A stretch of DNA of 64,000 nt from Pseudoalteromonas rhizosphaerae (GCF_902498845.1 NZ_CABVLM010000001.1:62001-126000), one strand, 5' to 3'; positions 44,186-53,384 are shown, counted from the stretch's first letter. Notes: generated from the sequence alone by a model not told the origin. Translations and numbers: made by a program.

Positions 44186-46648
44186 ATGAAAGGCATCAGG
44201 CTGTTATTAGCGTTAGTGCTGAGCGTAAGTGTTTCAGGCTCGGTACTTGCTGCACAAGGCTATCAAACCCCTTCAAGTGATTTAGCCGCGCTGGTTGATG
44301 CTAAATTAGCACCGAGTAGCTACCTATCGGCTGATGGTCAATGGTTAGCGCTGTTTGAGCGTAAACGTGTTGAAACATTAGATGATTTAGCAAAAGAAGA
44401 ATTGAAATTGGCGGGTATAAAGTTAAACCCGGCAAACTTTTCACGCTCACGTCCTCGCACTAAATTTAGTGCGTTACAAGTTAAACATATTGCGACTGGG
44501 GCTGTGATTACCGTTAATAATTTACCTCAAGGGGTGATCCGCTCACCTAAATGGTCAAGTAATAGCGAATATTTAGCGTTTATTGTTGAGCAACCAACTC
44601 AGGCGCAATTGTGGGTGTATAACGCCGAAACTAAACAAGCACGTCAGTTGTCAACAGTGGCTCTTAATTCAGTGCTAACAGCTACCCCTTATCAATGGTT
44701 ACCAGATAGCACGGCAATTGTTGCTAACCAAGCGGTTAACCTTGGCAAGCCAAAATTAGTTAGTGATGCAAATAGCGTTGTGCCGGTTATTCAACAAAGT
44801 AGCGGTCAAAAAGCGCCAGCACGGACTTACCAAAATTTATTAACCAGCCCGTTTGATGAGTTGCAGTTTAAGTTTTACGGCCAAGGTCAATTAACTTATA
44901 TTCCTCTGAGCGGTGTTGCGTTATCGATTGGCAAACCAGCATTATTTAAATCATTTTCGATCTCGCCTGATTCAACCAATATTTTAGTAGCCACTATCGA
45001 CGAACCATTTTCGTATCAAGTACCCTATAGCCGCTTTGCGACAACGTGGCAGGTGCTTGGCATGCGTGGTTATACGTTAGCGCAATTGTCTAAACAGCCA
45101 CTGGCCGACAACATTCCACAAGGTTATGACAGTGTGCGAACGGGTCGTCGTGATTTTCAGTGGCGTGATGACCAAGGTGCCGAACTCATTTGGGCGCAGG
45201 CGCAAGATGGCGGCGATATGAAAACCGATGTGCCGTATCATGATCATCTATATAGTTTACGCTCACCTTTTAAACGTGAACCAAAACTATTTGCTAAACT
45301 AGAACGACGTTTTTCACGTATTGAGTGGGCGAATGAAAACGTTGCGTTTTTAACCGAGTGGCGTTTTAGTGATCGCCAGTTACGTACCTATGTGATCCAA
45401 CCACGCGATGCGGATAATAACCGCGTATTGTTTTCACAGCGCAGCTATAACGATGCTTATAAAGATCCGGGCGACGCTATTTATGAGCGAAATGATCTCG
45501 GTGTAAACGTTATTAAAGTGGTTGGTGGACGTTATATATTTTTGCGCGGTGATGGTGCGTCAGAGCAAGGGAATGTGCCATTTTTAGATCAGTACGACAT
45601 TAAGACCAATACAACCAAGCGTTTATGGCAATCAAAAGCGCCATATTACGAGCGAGTTCGCGCCATGCTTGATGATGAAGGTGAGCGACTAATTACTATT
45701 CGTGAATCTAAGACCGAACAACCTAACTTCTTTATTCGCGATTTAGATGCCGACACTCTGACTCAGCTCACTACCTTTGAGCATCCATACCCGGCGTTTA
45801 AAGGGGTGACTAAAGAACTTGTGCGTTACCAACGTGATGACGGTGTTGAACTCTCTGGTACGCTATATTTACCTCCAGGTTACGATAAAACGCAAGGTCC
45901 ATTACCTGTATTAATGTGGGCATACCCACTGGAATATAAAGATAAAGCAGTTGCATCGCAAGTACGTGAATCGCCGTACGAATTTACCTACATAGGTTAT
46001 TGGGGGCCAATGCCTTACCTCGCAAAAGGCATTGCTGTATTTGATGATCCGAAGATGCCAATCGTCGGTGTTGATGGTAAAGAGCCAAATGATTTATTTA
46101 GAAAGCAGTTAGTTGCAAGTGCCAAAGCTGCGGTAGATGTGCTGGTCGAAAAAGGCATTGCAGATAAAGATAAAATCGCCATTGCAGGCCACTCATATGG
46201 CGCCTTTATGGTAGCAAACTTATTAGCTCACAGTGATTTATTCAAAACCGGTATTGCCCGCAGTGGCGCCTATAACAGGACCTTGACACCGTTTGGGTTT
46301 CAAGGAGAAGAACGTGATTTTTGGCAAGCACAGGATGTATACGCCAATATGTCACCGTTTTTTCATGCTGAAAAAATTAACGAGCCGATGTTAATGATCC
46401 ACGGCCAAGAAGACCCGAATTCTGGCACCTTCCCAATGCAAAGCGAGCGTATGTACGCTGCGCTCAAAGGTTTAGGTAAAGAAGCGCGTTTAGTGATGTT
46501 ACCTTACGAAGCTCACGGCTACCGTGCTCGCAAGAGTTTACTGCATGTGCTTTGGGAGCAAGAGCAATGGCTCGAAAAGTACTTGTTAACTGACGAAGCT
46601 CCTGTAAGCGATGCTCAAGCAAATACTGAACCTTCTGTTTCAGAGTAA
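44186..46648 (+). CDS. S9-family (prolyl oligopeptidase-like) exported peptidase
   Basis: The 820-residue protein has a signal peptide (cleaving near VLA-AQG), a long propeller region and a C-terminal hydrolase with Ser670 in GHSYGAFMV, Asp743 in HGQEDPNS and His777 in PYEAHGYR. It resembles the S9D glutamyl-endopeptidase-like group. The ribosome site AAGGA is well placed. The last ~75 codons, including His777, are repeated twice downstream (46720-46944 and 53739-53915), so this 3' end may have been rebuilt by recombination. The hairpin after the stop lacks a strong T-run, unlike the third copy. Confidence 0.93.
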   Translation: MKGIRLLLALVLSVSVSGSVLAAQGYQTPSSDLAALVDAKLAPSSYLSADGQWLALFERKRVETLDDLAKEELKLAGIKLNPANFSRSRPRTKFSALQVKHIATGAVITVNNLPQGVIRSPKWSSNSEYLAFIVEQPTQAQLWVYNAETKQARQLSTVALNSVLTATPYQWLPDSTAIVANQAVNLGKPKLVSDANSVVPVIQQSSGQKAPARTYQNLLTSPFDELQFKFYGQGQLTYIPLSGVALSIGKPALFKSFSISPDSTNILVATIDEPFSYQVPYSRFATTWQVLGMRGYTLAQLSKQPLADNIPQGYDSVRTGRRDFQWRDDQGAELIWAQAQDGGDMKTDVPYHDHLYSLRSPFKREPKLFAKLERRFSRIEWANENVAFLTEWRFSDRQLRTYVIQPRDADNNRVLFSQRSYNDAYKDPGDAIYERNDLGVNVIKVVGGRYIFLRGDGASEQGNVPFLDQYDIKTNTTKRLWQSKAPYYERVRAMLDDEGERLITIRESKTEQPNFFIRDLDADTLTQLTTFEHPYPAFKGVTKELVRYQRDDGVELSGTLYLPPGYDKTQGPLPVLMWAYPLEYKDKAVASQVRESPYEFTYIGYWGPMPYLAKGIAVFDDPKMPIVGVDGKEPNDLFRKQLVASAKAAVDVLVEKGIADKDKIAIAGHSYGAFMVANLLAHSDLFKTGIARSGAYNRTLTPFGFQGEERDFWQAQDVYANMSPFFHAEKINEPMLMIHGQEDPNSGTFPMQSERMYAALKGLGKEARLVMLPYEAHGYRARKSLLHVLWEQEQWLEKYLLTDEAPVSDAQANTEPSVSE

Positions 46649-46704
46649 ATTGAAAGCGCGGTTTATGCCGCGCTTGTTAATTTAATTATATGGGGATGAA
46701 GACC
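46424..46704 (+). repeat. Duplicated 3' end of S9 peptidase gene, copy 1
   Basis: This 281-bp segment, from GGCACC in the gene to GAAGACC beyond its stop, is repeated without any indel 296 bp downstream. By hand count the two differ at about 20 positions. Most are in a ~70-bp block and are synonymous. Confidence 0.9.
46653..46676 (+). terminator. Weak hairpin after the S9 peptidase stop
   Basis: AAGCGCGG pairs with CCGCGCTT around a 6-nt loop, but is followed by GTTAATTTAA rather than a T-run. The equivalent hairpin in copy 3 has five T residues. Confidence 0.5.
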
Positions 46705-46719
46705 CACCCTTAATCTCAC

Positions 46720-46944
46720 GGCACCTTCCCGATGCAAAGCGAGCGTATGTACGCTGCGCTCAAAGGTTTAGGTAAAGAAGCGCGTTTAGTGATGCTACCT
46801 TACGAAGCCCATGGTTATCGTGCCCGTAAAAGCTTATTACATGTTTTATGGGAACAAGAGCAGTGGCTCGAAAAGTACTTGTTAAGTGACGAAGCTCCTG
46901 TAAGCGATGCTCAAGCAAATACTGAACCTTCTGTTTCAGAGTAA
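46720..46944 (+). pseudogene. Detached C-terminal fragment of the S9 peptidase
   Basis: The frame encodes the end of the hydrolase domain only, from GTFPMQSERM onward, including the catalytic His but neither Ser nor Asp. Met codons allow a 70-residue product on paper, but no ribosome site precedes it and it cannot be an enzyme by itself. Confidence 0.85.
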
Positions 46945-47000
46945 ATTGAAAGCGCGGTTTATGCCGCACTTGTTAATTTAATTATATGGGGAAGAAGACC
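46720..47000 (+). repeat. Duplicated 3' end of S9 peptidase gene, copy 2
   Basis: This is the tandem copy of 46424-46704. It encodes the C-terminal ~75 residues of the peptidase (stop at 46942-46944) with one amino-acid change, Thr to Ser, near the end. It ends at GAAGACC, where the insertion sequence begins. The 15 bp between copies share no recognisable origin. Confidence 0.9.
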
Positions 47001-48336
47001 TAAAGTATTCCCAGAATTAGCCTTTATATATCAATAAACTAACAGTATTAAAAAATGTGGGAAGCGAGGGAACATTCATGGTGTTTTGTGATCTTATGAA
47101 TCGTCAAAAACAACAGAGCTAAACACCATGAATGCTTTTACTATTTTGCACAATATGCTCCGCGCTGTCACCCCTAAATCAATTCATAAAGCCAGATTTA
47201 ATACCTTAGTCGCTGCCGTTAAATCTCTATTGCACTGTCAGCAATGCACCTTGACGTCTATCGGTCGCAATTTGAATTCAAAAACAACTGAAAAACATGA
47301 TATTAAACGTATTGATCGACTGCTCAGTAACCACGAGCTTTTGCTTGAATCAACAACGGTTTATGTTCACTTAAGCCGTTTTGTGGTCACTGAAAAGCAT
47401 CCCGTCATTTTGGTTGATTGGAGTCATGCAGATACACAAACCAAATATTGTATTCTGCGTGCCAGCATTGTCAGTGAAGGTCGCTCTTTAACCCTGTATC
47501 AGGAAAGTGCATTCAGCTTTCAATATCATTGCCCAAAAGTACAAAAACGGTTCTTGAAGATGCTCAAACTGATCTTGCCGAGTGATTGTCGGCCCGTTAT
47601 TGTGACGGATGCGGGCTTTAAAGTTCCTTGGCTCAAAGCCGTGCGAAACAATGACTGGCATTATATTAGCCGAGTTCGAGGTACGGCACACTTGAAAACG
47701 CAGGGCAGCGATGAGTTTGTTCCATGCCAGTCACTATTCAAGAGCAATCAACGTAAGAGCCAGTATCTTGGCGCGACCGAGTTGACCAAAAGTGCAAAAT
47801 ATCAAACGCATGCAGTGCTGGTTGGTAAGGGGCATAAGTTATTAAAAAGAGATAAAAAACGTGGTTATAAGGAGCCTTGGCTACTCGTTTCTTCACTTCC
47901 AAAAAGGCACCACTTTCTCGAAAAAGTGCTCAAATTATATGGCATGAGAATGCAGATAGAAGCCGGATTTCGAGATCAAAAAAGTGTTAGGTTCGGCTTA
48001 GGCTCAGATCTGCACAGAACGAACAAACTCTACCGATTAGACATACTTTTACTGCTCGCAACACTGGTGCATTGGTTCTCAATGATGCTGGGTGCAGTGA
48101 TAGACAAAGCAGGAAAGACAGGATCTTTTCAAGCTAACTCAAGCAAAAGCAGGCGAGTAGTGTCATGGGCATTTGTTGGGCTGCGATACTTCAAAAAACA
48201 GTCCATTAAACTGTACCGGCGAGATTATTTGGAAGGGCTAGCCTATTTCGTGCAAGTGGTAGTGAAACTCGATTGGAAAAATATGGATGTGAGTGATGCG
48301 ATTGAAAATTAAAGATTATTTTTGGGGATCTCTTAG
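47000..48336 (+). mobile_element. IS4-family (IS10-like) insertion sequence
   Basis: The element contains one transposase gene and has imperfect terminal inverted repeats: CTAAAGTATTCCC at the left end (47000-47012) and GGGGATCTCTTAG at the right (48324-48336), which match at about 8 of 13 positions. The flanking nine bases (GAAGAAGAC left, GAGTTTAAT right) do not match, so no target-site duplication is seen. This suggests that the element took part in a rearrangement after insertion, or that I have the ends slightly wrong. Confidence 0.7.
47128..48312 (+). CDS. IS4-family transposase
   Basis: The 394-residue protein resembles IS10-group transposases: N-terminal LHNMLRAVTPKSIHKARFNTL, a DDE core with VILVDWSHAD (first Asp), VIVTDAGFKVPWLKAV (second Asp) and the family signature Y-(2)-R-(3)-E-(6)-K as YGMRMQIEAGFRDQKS (Glu near residue 280). 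The frame is intact, so the element may be active. It sits between copy 2 of the S9 3' end and the CsgG-LPP20 operon. Confidence 0.92.
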   Translation: MNAFTILHNMLRAVTPKSIHKARFNTLVAAVKSLLHCQQCTLTSIGRNLNSKTTEKHDIKRIDRLLSNHELLLESTTVYVHLSRFVVTEKHPVILVDWSHADTQTKYCILRASIVSEGRSLTLYQESAFSFQYHCPKVQKRFLKMLKLILPSDCRPVIVTDAGFKVPWLKAVRNNDWHYISRVRGTAHLKTQGSDEFVPCQSLFKSNQRKSQYLGATELTKSAKYQTHAVLVGKGHKLLKRDKKRGYKEPWLLVSSLPKRHHFLEKVLKLYGMRMQIEAGFRDQKSVRFGLGSDLHRTNKLYRLDILLLLATLVHWFSMMLGAVIDKAGKTGSFQANSSKSRRVVSWAFVGLRYFKKQSIKLYRRDYLEGLAYFVQVVVKLDWKNMDVSDAIEN

Positions 48337-48402
48337 GAGTTTAATGGTGCTAGTGGGGGTTTGGTTAATACTAGGGTAATTAATTGTAGTTATTTAATTA
48401 AT

Positions 48403-48434
48403 ATAACAACCCTAACTTATATTAGGGCTGTTAT
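48403..48434 (-). terminator. Hairpin at the end of the envelope operon
   Basis: ATAACAACCCTAA (48403-48415) pairs with TTAGGGCTGTTAT (48422-48434), with one GU pair, around a 6-nt loop, 8 bp after the last stop of the operon. The minus-strand sequence beyond is A+T-rich but not a clean T-run. Confidence 0.65.
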
Positions 48435-48441
48435 AAAACGC

Positions 48442-49002
48442 TTATTTATCTAGCGCTTTAAGCTCATCAGTTGTTGTTTTTAATTTGAATTCACGGTAAA
48501 GCATATCTTCATCATTAGGGCTTAAATTCTTTCCTGACGTTTCGATTAATTTATCAAATAAAGGCTTAGTATTTTCCATAGTTACAAGCGCACATAACTG
48601 TTTCTTTCCATCTAAGCGAGCAAAACCAATTTCTTTAGCAATAGCCCCTACTAAGCTTTGCTCAGCTACCTGTTTACTTATTTGCGTAAATGATGAATTA
48701 GTCGTCGTTGAGTCTTGCTGTTGGGTTTGTTTGTTTATTAGTGTATCCATTACTTGCGCTTTAGCACTAATTTGAGTTACTAGATCGGCACGTGCATTGG
48801 CAATAGCTTGTGCTCTACTTGCAGCCATATTGCCCGTCCATACTACACAGCTAGATGAAGCCAAACCGCCCTCGGGTGCTGTAGGTTGTAAAACCCAGCT
48901 TGGAACAGAATCGTTTTCAGCAAGAGGTTGAGACTTTTGTGGTGTTGTACCACATGCTGTAATAACTCCAGCAACTGCCAATATTAAAAGTTTATTTCGC
49001 AT
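48442..49002 (-). CDS. LPP20-like lipoprotein (operon gene 5)
   Basis: The 186-residue protein has a lipoprotein signal (lipobox ITAC, Cys17). The mature region PSWVLQPTAPEGGLASSSCVV, followed by an AIANARADLVTQISAKAQV helix, is the LPP20 family pattern shared with flagellar FlgP-type lipoproteins. It overlaps the transglycosylase gene by 11 bp and has its own AAGGAAG ribosome site. It is the last gene of the five-gene operon and probably sits in the outer membrane. Function unknown. Confidence 0.8.
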   Translation of the reverse strand: MRNKLLILAVAGVITACGTTPQKSQPLAENDSVPSWVLQPTAPEGGLASSSCVVWTGNMAASRAQAIANARADLVTQISAKAQVMDTLINKQTQQQDSTTTNSSFTQISKQVAEQSLVGAIAKEIGFARLDGKKQLCALVTMENTKPLFDKLIETSGKNLSPNDEDMLYREFKLKTTTDELKALDK

Positions 49003-50290
49003 GATTTACTTCCTTATTGTTAAGGTTCCATTGTTCTAAGTTTTTTTGATATTGAATATCTAATTTACTTACCTTTTGTAAGTACTTTTTTGTTTCGTCG
49101 TACGGTAAATTATTTATAAGTTGTGCGTATACACCTTCGCTATCTAATTGGTTTATTAAGGCTACCGCTTTATTTATATTCGTACTTCTATTTAAGTTAA
49201 ATGCTTTAGCTACGTTACCAGCGCCAGTATTATAAGCTGCAATGGCACAATATCTTCGGCTTATGGGATTATTAATTTTGCGCAAATATCGAGTCGTTAA
49301 AATGTCTAAGTACCCAGCACCGTAAGTTATATTAGTTTTTGGGTCGAATAATTCTTTAGCTGTAGGAGCTATATCCTTTTTAAATTGTCTGCGAGCAACA
49401 TCTAAGCCTGCTGAGTTTGGCACTATTTGCATTAATCCAAATGCTGGAATATGCGATTTTGCATTAGGATCAAATGACGACTCAGCATGTGAAATAGCTA
49501 ATAGTAAAGATAATTGATCTTTAGAAAACTGGCTATAATAAGTAACAAAAGGCGCTACTTTTTTTTGTAAATAAGTATCGGGTAGAGCGAAAGTATGCGA
49601 CTTAATGCGTTTGTAGGTAAGGTTTTGCTCTTTTGTTTTTTTTAGCGCATTATTTAAATTACTAATACGTTGTTCTTTTTCTTTGGTAAGCTGCTCTTTT
49701 TGGATATCAATTTGTGCTTTAGGTAATTGCTCGTTTTTATCTAAACTACTCAATGATTGCTCGTGTTGAGAAGTAATTTCATTAATTAATGCGACTTCGC
49801 TTTCATGTTTGTCTGGCTGTGCTTTTATATCAACTTTTGCTGTTTTTACTGCTTTATCGAGTAAGCTATGGTCTTTAAAAATATCAGTTAAAACCGGCGA
49901 TAATTTAACATTATTTAACAATTGATTTGTTGTTAATGCTTCTTCTTGAGAAGTCGCTTTTAGTCCTGTTTCATTTGAGCCTTCAAGTGTTTGTACAGTC
50001 ACGGTCGAATTTTGTTCATCAATAATAATACGTGTTTTTTTATCCGCACTATATTCAACACGTTCTAATAATGAGCTTTGTACAGGTCTTGACCAGTTTT
50101 GCAATAATCTATCTCTAAATTTATCGTATTCCTCGAGATATGCTTGTCTGAATGCTTGATATTCCAACTGATGATCGTTTTTAAAAGTGGTTTGTTTTGC
50201 AAGTTGCTGTTTTTTAAATTCTTCGAACGTCGGCGTGGTAGCCCCGCTGTAAGCACTAAATAAAGCAAAAAATAATAAAGTGTGACGCAT
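48992..50290 (-). CDS. Lytic transglycosylase, MltC-like (operon gene 4)
   Basis: The 432-residue protein has a signal peptide (cleavage near SGA-TTP). The N-terminal ~230 residues are charged and helical (EYQAFRQAYLEEYDKFRDRLLQNW), like the DUF3393 domain of MltC, but it has no lipobox. From ~247 it is an SLT domain: catalytic Glu270 in AISHAESSFDPNAKS, then FGLMQIVPNSAG and a late AIAAYNTGAGNV motif. It cleaves the glycan strands of peptidoglycan and so could open a path for an envelope complex. It lies 9 bp after the preceding gene and overlaps the next by 11 bp. Confidence 0.88.
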   Translation of the reverse strand: MRHTLLFFALFSAYSGATTPTFEEFKKQQLAKQTTFKNDHQLEYQAFRQAYLEEYDKFRDRLLQNWSRPVQSSLLERVEYSADKKTRIIIDEQNSTVTVQTLEGSNETGLKATSQEEALTTNQLLNNVKLSPVLTDIFKDHSLLDKAVKTAKVDIKAQPDKHESEVALINEITSQHEQSLSSLDKNEQLPKAQIDIQKEQLTKEKEQRISNLNNALKKTKEQNLTYKRIKSHTFALPDTYLQKKVAPFVTYYSQFSKDQLSLLLAISHAESSFDPNAKSHIPAFGLMQIVPNSAGLDVARRQFKKDIAPTAKELFDPKTNITYGAGYLDILTTRYLRKINNPISRRYCAIAAYNTGAGNVAKAFNLNRSTNINKAVALINQLDSEGVYAQLINNLPYDETKKYLQKVSKLDIQYQKNLEQWNLNNKEVNHAK

Positions 50291-50299
50291 TTTTTATCC

Positions 50300-51085
50300 T
50301 TAAAAATAAGCGTTAAATTCATACGTTGTCAGTAATGAATCAGAGATGTATTCACTAGATAGCTCAGATACTGCATAAAATGTAGCCGCAGTGTTAGCAA
50401 GTATCTCGGTTGTTTTAGCTAAGGCTTTTTCGTCATCTTGAGTAAGCATTAACTCATCAAGTTTAAATAAAGCTTTTTGCGTTTCATCAAGTAATGGTGC
50501 GTAGTTACTAAAGCCAACGCTAAGGTTCAAAAACATACCTTGAGCATTTAACTGTTTTGACTGCATATAATATTTAATATTATGAGAATCAAAATAAAAT
50601 TCGTTACTTGATTTTATAACATCGCTTAGACTATTAACTCTGAGCATTTTTTTATTAAAAGGTATTAAGGGTGTAAATTCCGGTACCATAGCTTTATCGT
50701 ATTTTAAACTATGTACGGCGATGCCGACTATACGAGTATTTTTATTAATAAGTGTGAGTAAATATTTCGTATTTTTGTAATACCTATATTCGTAATCAGT
50801 ATTCAAAGATGATGTTTTAATTACTTGCGGAATACCAATTTTTTTTTCAGCGTAAGGTAAGTAGTTGCCAATATCTAGCGCAGTAATCTTTTTTTCTTCG
50901 ATTTGGTTCGTAAAGTGAGTAATGAATCCGTTGTACCCTTCAATTATGAGTGCTTTACTATCGGCCCAATTTCCAAGACCCATTAAAGTAACCATAAGTA
51001 AAATAAAGTAACCTTTCAATTTAGCTAACAAAGATTTATTTTCTTCAGTGTTAGCCTCAGGCTCTAAGTTATTTCCTACAGACAT
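50300..51085 (-). CDS. Unrecognised inner-membrane-anchored protein (operon gene 3)
   Basis: From the ATG at 51085 (AAGG ribosome site six bases before it) the protein has 261 residues. An N-terminal cytoplasmic tail rich in Glu and Asn (SVGNNLEPEANTEENKS) precedes one membrane helix at ~24-40 (LKGYFILLMVTLMGLG). The remaining ~220 residues are probably periplasmic and have mixed alpha/beta composition, with no catalytic motif I can see. It may belong to the group named ETEC_3214-domain proteins, which I recall only vaguely. Within the operon it could link the inner membrane to the periplasmic and outer-membrane partners. Confidence 0.7.
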   Translation of the reverse strand: MSVGNNLEPEANTEENKSLLAKLKGYFILLMVTLMGLGNWADSKALIIEGYNGFITHFTNQIEEKKITALDIGNYLPYAEKKIGIPQVIKTSSLNTDYEYRYYKNTKYLLTLINKNTRIVGIAVHSLKYDKAMVPEFTPLIPFNKKMLRVNSLSDVIKSSNEFYFDSHNIKYYMQSKQLNAQGMFLNLSVGFSNYAPLLDETQKALFKLDELMLTQDDEKALAKTTEILANTAATFYAVSELSSEYISDSLLTTYEFNAYF

Positions 51086-51152
51086 TTTCATCCTTAAAAT
51101 ATAGTTTATCAGTGTTAAATATAACTGTTTAAAATATGGCTTAATATAATCG

Positions 51153-51989
51153 CTAATAAGAATTGATAGCAGTATTTTTTAACTTTACAATGCTATTTAT
51201 TAAATTAGTTGTGCTGTCTTGATTGGCTAAATGAATTAACTCGGTTTTTGAGCGTTTAGAGTAGCTCAAACCTTTTCCTTCAAAACGTTGTTGCCAAATA
51301 GACTTTTTGCTTTGTGTATCTATTTGAAGTTTTAACTGTGTAATTACAAGTTTACTTTGTGCTTTTATTATCGAGTTTTTAACTAAATAGGTCACTTCGC
51401 AAGCCGAGTTTGTTAATTTATATCCATGCTGTAAAAGTTGCTCAGTGAGTAACTCTGTAAGTTGAGAGCTATTTTCGCCCGTTACTTTTAAGCAACTATT
51501 TTTTGCGCCTAGCATTGCTTGTTGTTGTTTTATTTTTTCTTGTTGGCCTTCTTCAAGATCGGCTTTACTAATTGAAATAGCTGCATATACAGTACAGTTA
51601 ATAGGGTCTACATAACGATCATATACTTTTGCGCTTTTTAATAGCTGATTGGTTTGAGACTCAATCACCGATTTGTAATCAGAATGGCTTACTGTGCTTG
51701 ACGAGGTGTTTTTAATTATTTCTTTCACTGAAATATCAGTATTTAGTAATTTTGCGAGCTCTTCACGCGCATTTTTAGCTGACCGACGTTCATCAATTGT
51801 TTTTAAACCAGAGCATTGTGAAGAGCCTGAACTAGCTAATTTTTCATCATCAACAATATCTATTCCTACCCACTTAGGCTGGGCATTCTTTGCATAGTAT
51901 GAGCTGCAACTACAATGTGATGCTGCATTAGTAAGGAAAGGACTTAGCGCTATTGCCGCTAATAGTAGTGAGGATGTTCTAGTAGTCAT
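51153..51989 (-). CDS. LPP20-related secreted protein (operon gene 2)
   Basis: From the ATG at 51989 the protein has 278 residues with a signal peptide ending at TNA-ASHC. A Cys-rich start (HCSCSSYYAKNAQPKWV) is followed by an LPP20-like segment (ERRSAKNAREELAKLLNTDISVKEIIKNTSS, KSAKVYDRYVDPINCTVYAAISISKADLEEG). The C-terminal ~110 residues form a separate alpha/beta domain. It is probably periplasmic. The pairing of such a protein with a CsgG-like lipoprotein (next gene upstream) recurs in gammaproteobacteria. Confidence 0.72.
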   Translation of the reverse strand: MTTRTSSLLLAAIALSPFLTNAASHCSCSSYYAKNAQPKWVGIDIVDDEKLASSGSSQCSGLKTIDERRSAKNAREELAKLLNTDISVKEIIKNTSSSTVSHSDYKSVIESQTNQLLKSAKVYDRYVDPINCTVYAAISISKADLEEGQQEKIKQQQAMLGAKNSCLKVTGENSSQLTELLTEQLLQHGYKLTNSACEVTYLVKNSIIKAQSKLVITQLKLQIDTQSKKSIWQQRFEGKGLSYSKRSKTELIHLANQDSTTNLINSIVKLKNTAINSY

Positions 51990-52043
51990 AGTTTTACCAA
52001 CAGCAATAAGGCCTAACACAAAAGTGGTAGGCCTTAACTTAAA

Positions 52044-53111
52044 TTACAAACGGTTTGAAGTTGTTGCTAGAGTTAGCTTTGCGTTATCCGATTCACGCTC
52101 GACAAGCCGTGTTTGGCCTTCAATAACAAACTTAAGTTCGTCAACGTCTAATGTTAAGTTGCTCGCTTTTTCATAATATGCTTTTGCTAATTCTAAATCA
52201 TTCGCTCTTTCTGCACACACACCATTGTTGTAGTTTATAGCCAGTGACTCTGAATACTGACTTTGAGCTTTTGCAAAGGTTTTGCAGGCGTGGTCAGGCA
52301 TGTCTTTTTCTGCAAATTCAACAGCGAGGTCTAATAACTCTTCTGCTTTATCAGTTAAATCTGAATCATCAGATTCCATCAACTTTACATTTTTAGTCAC
52401 TTGGTGTGGTGCAACATCTTGTTTTAATTCTTCTATTACAGCGGCAAGTGCTCTGCCTCGTAATACAGAGTCAGATGGATGAGGGTCGTCACCTTTACAT
52501 ACTTTACTACTTGATAGGCGTGAATATTGTTTAGTAAAAACAATTTGCCCTGTTTCTACAGATACAGCCTTAGGTTTAAAATTTACTTTCGCAATTTTTT
52601 CTGAGCACTTAATGGTTATTTCTCTAGACTTCTCACACTTGTACCATTTATCACCTTTTTGTATACATTCACTGTCTTTTTCGTAGTAAGTAGAGGTATC
52701 TACATCAGCAGTGTAGTCAGCAGTGATAAGTGTATCTGCGCCTGTAAGTTTACCTAGGCGGGTTCTGTTTTTTGAGTTACTGATATCACTTTCATTAAAC
52801 CGTTGTTGTTCTATAATTTTACTAAGAGAAGCTTTATCAACAAAGGTAAAGTAAGGTTGGCCATTCACACGAATATTTGAAAGGTTTGTTTCAATTATAC
52901 CTGTAGATGCGTTTCTGTTATTTGAAATAACTGCAAGACGCTTCATTTTCTCAGTGCCACTTTCTTTAGCCGCTTTTGTGTATGTAATAGGTAATTCAGC
53001 AGTTGTGAAAGAGTTATTTAAACTAGCAATACCTCCATTAATAGTTTCAGTAACTACACAGCCAGAGAGCATTACACTTGATACTAAAGCGATTTTTATT
53101 CCCTTTATCAT
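52044..53111 (-). CDS. CsgG-like outer-membrane lipoprotein (operon gene 1)
   Basis: The 355-residue lipoprotein (lipobox LSGC, Cys18) has a CsgG/LpoB-type N-domain: MKRLAVISNNRNASTGIIETNLSNIRVNGQPYFTFVDKASLSKIIEQQRFNESDIS, then TRLGKLTGADTLITADYTAD. CsgG forms the curli secretion pore. LpoB-type relatives activate peptidoglycan synthases. The C-terminal ~110 residues contain TPR-like helices (AEELLDLAVEFAEKDMPDHACKTFAKAQSQYSESLAINYNNGVCAERANDLELAKAYYEKA). It begins the operon. The curli subunit genes csgA and csgB are not seen, so classical curli assembly is unlikely. Confidence 0.8.
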   Translation of the reverse strand: MIKGIKIALVSSVMLSGCVVTETINGGIASLNNSFTTAELPITYTKAAKESGTEKMKRLAVISNNRNASTGIIETNLSNIRVNGQPYFTFVDKASLSKIIEQQRFNESDISNSKNRTRLGKLTGADTLITADYTADVDTSTYYEKDSECIQKGDKWYKCEKSREITIKCSEKIAKVNFKPKAVSVETGQIVFTKQYSRLSSSKVCKGDDPHPSDSVLRGRALAAVIEELKQDVAPHQVTKNVKLMESDDSDLTDKAEELLDLAVEFAEKDMPDHACKTFAKAQSQYSESLAINYNNGVCAERANDLELAKAYYEKASNLTLDVDELKFVIEGQTRLVERESDNAKLTLATTSNRL

Positions 53112-53384
53112 ACAATTATTCCTTTATTAAGTTAGTGTTCATTTTCACTTTTTAACACTTGTAACTAGATGGGTCAACCTTATAGCTAAAACTCTCATTA
53201 AAACGGTTCTTTTTTCTTATTTTAAAAAAGGTACAAGGGGGGAATACCTTTACAATTTAAAAAGATGCATGAATTTTATAACTATAATCGAATCCATCTT
53301 TACCTAATTTCATGTAAGAAAAACGACTAAAGTGGCTGTTATCATTCTTTAACTTATTGGATAAGTTTTTAAGTGGGGTGTACT
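53112..53384. other. Upstream region of the envelope operon
   Basis: The 273-bp gap between the CsgG-like gene and the truncated MarR gene must hold the operon promoter. It is A+T-rich. I see no clear palindromic operator or terminator in it. Confidence 0.4.

Noticed and set aside
52044..53111. Classical curli secretion locus
   Set aside because: Only a CsgG-like protein is present. CsgA, CsgB, CsgE and CsgF are not seen, and the C-terminal TPR region is not a CsgG feature.
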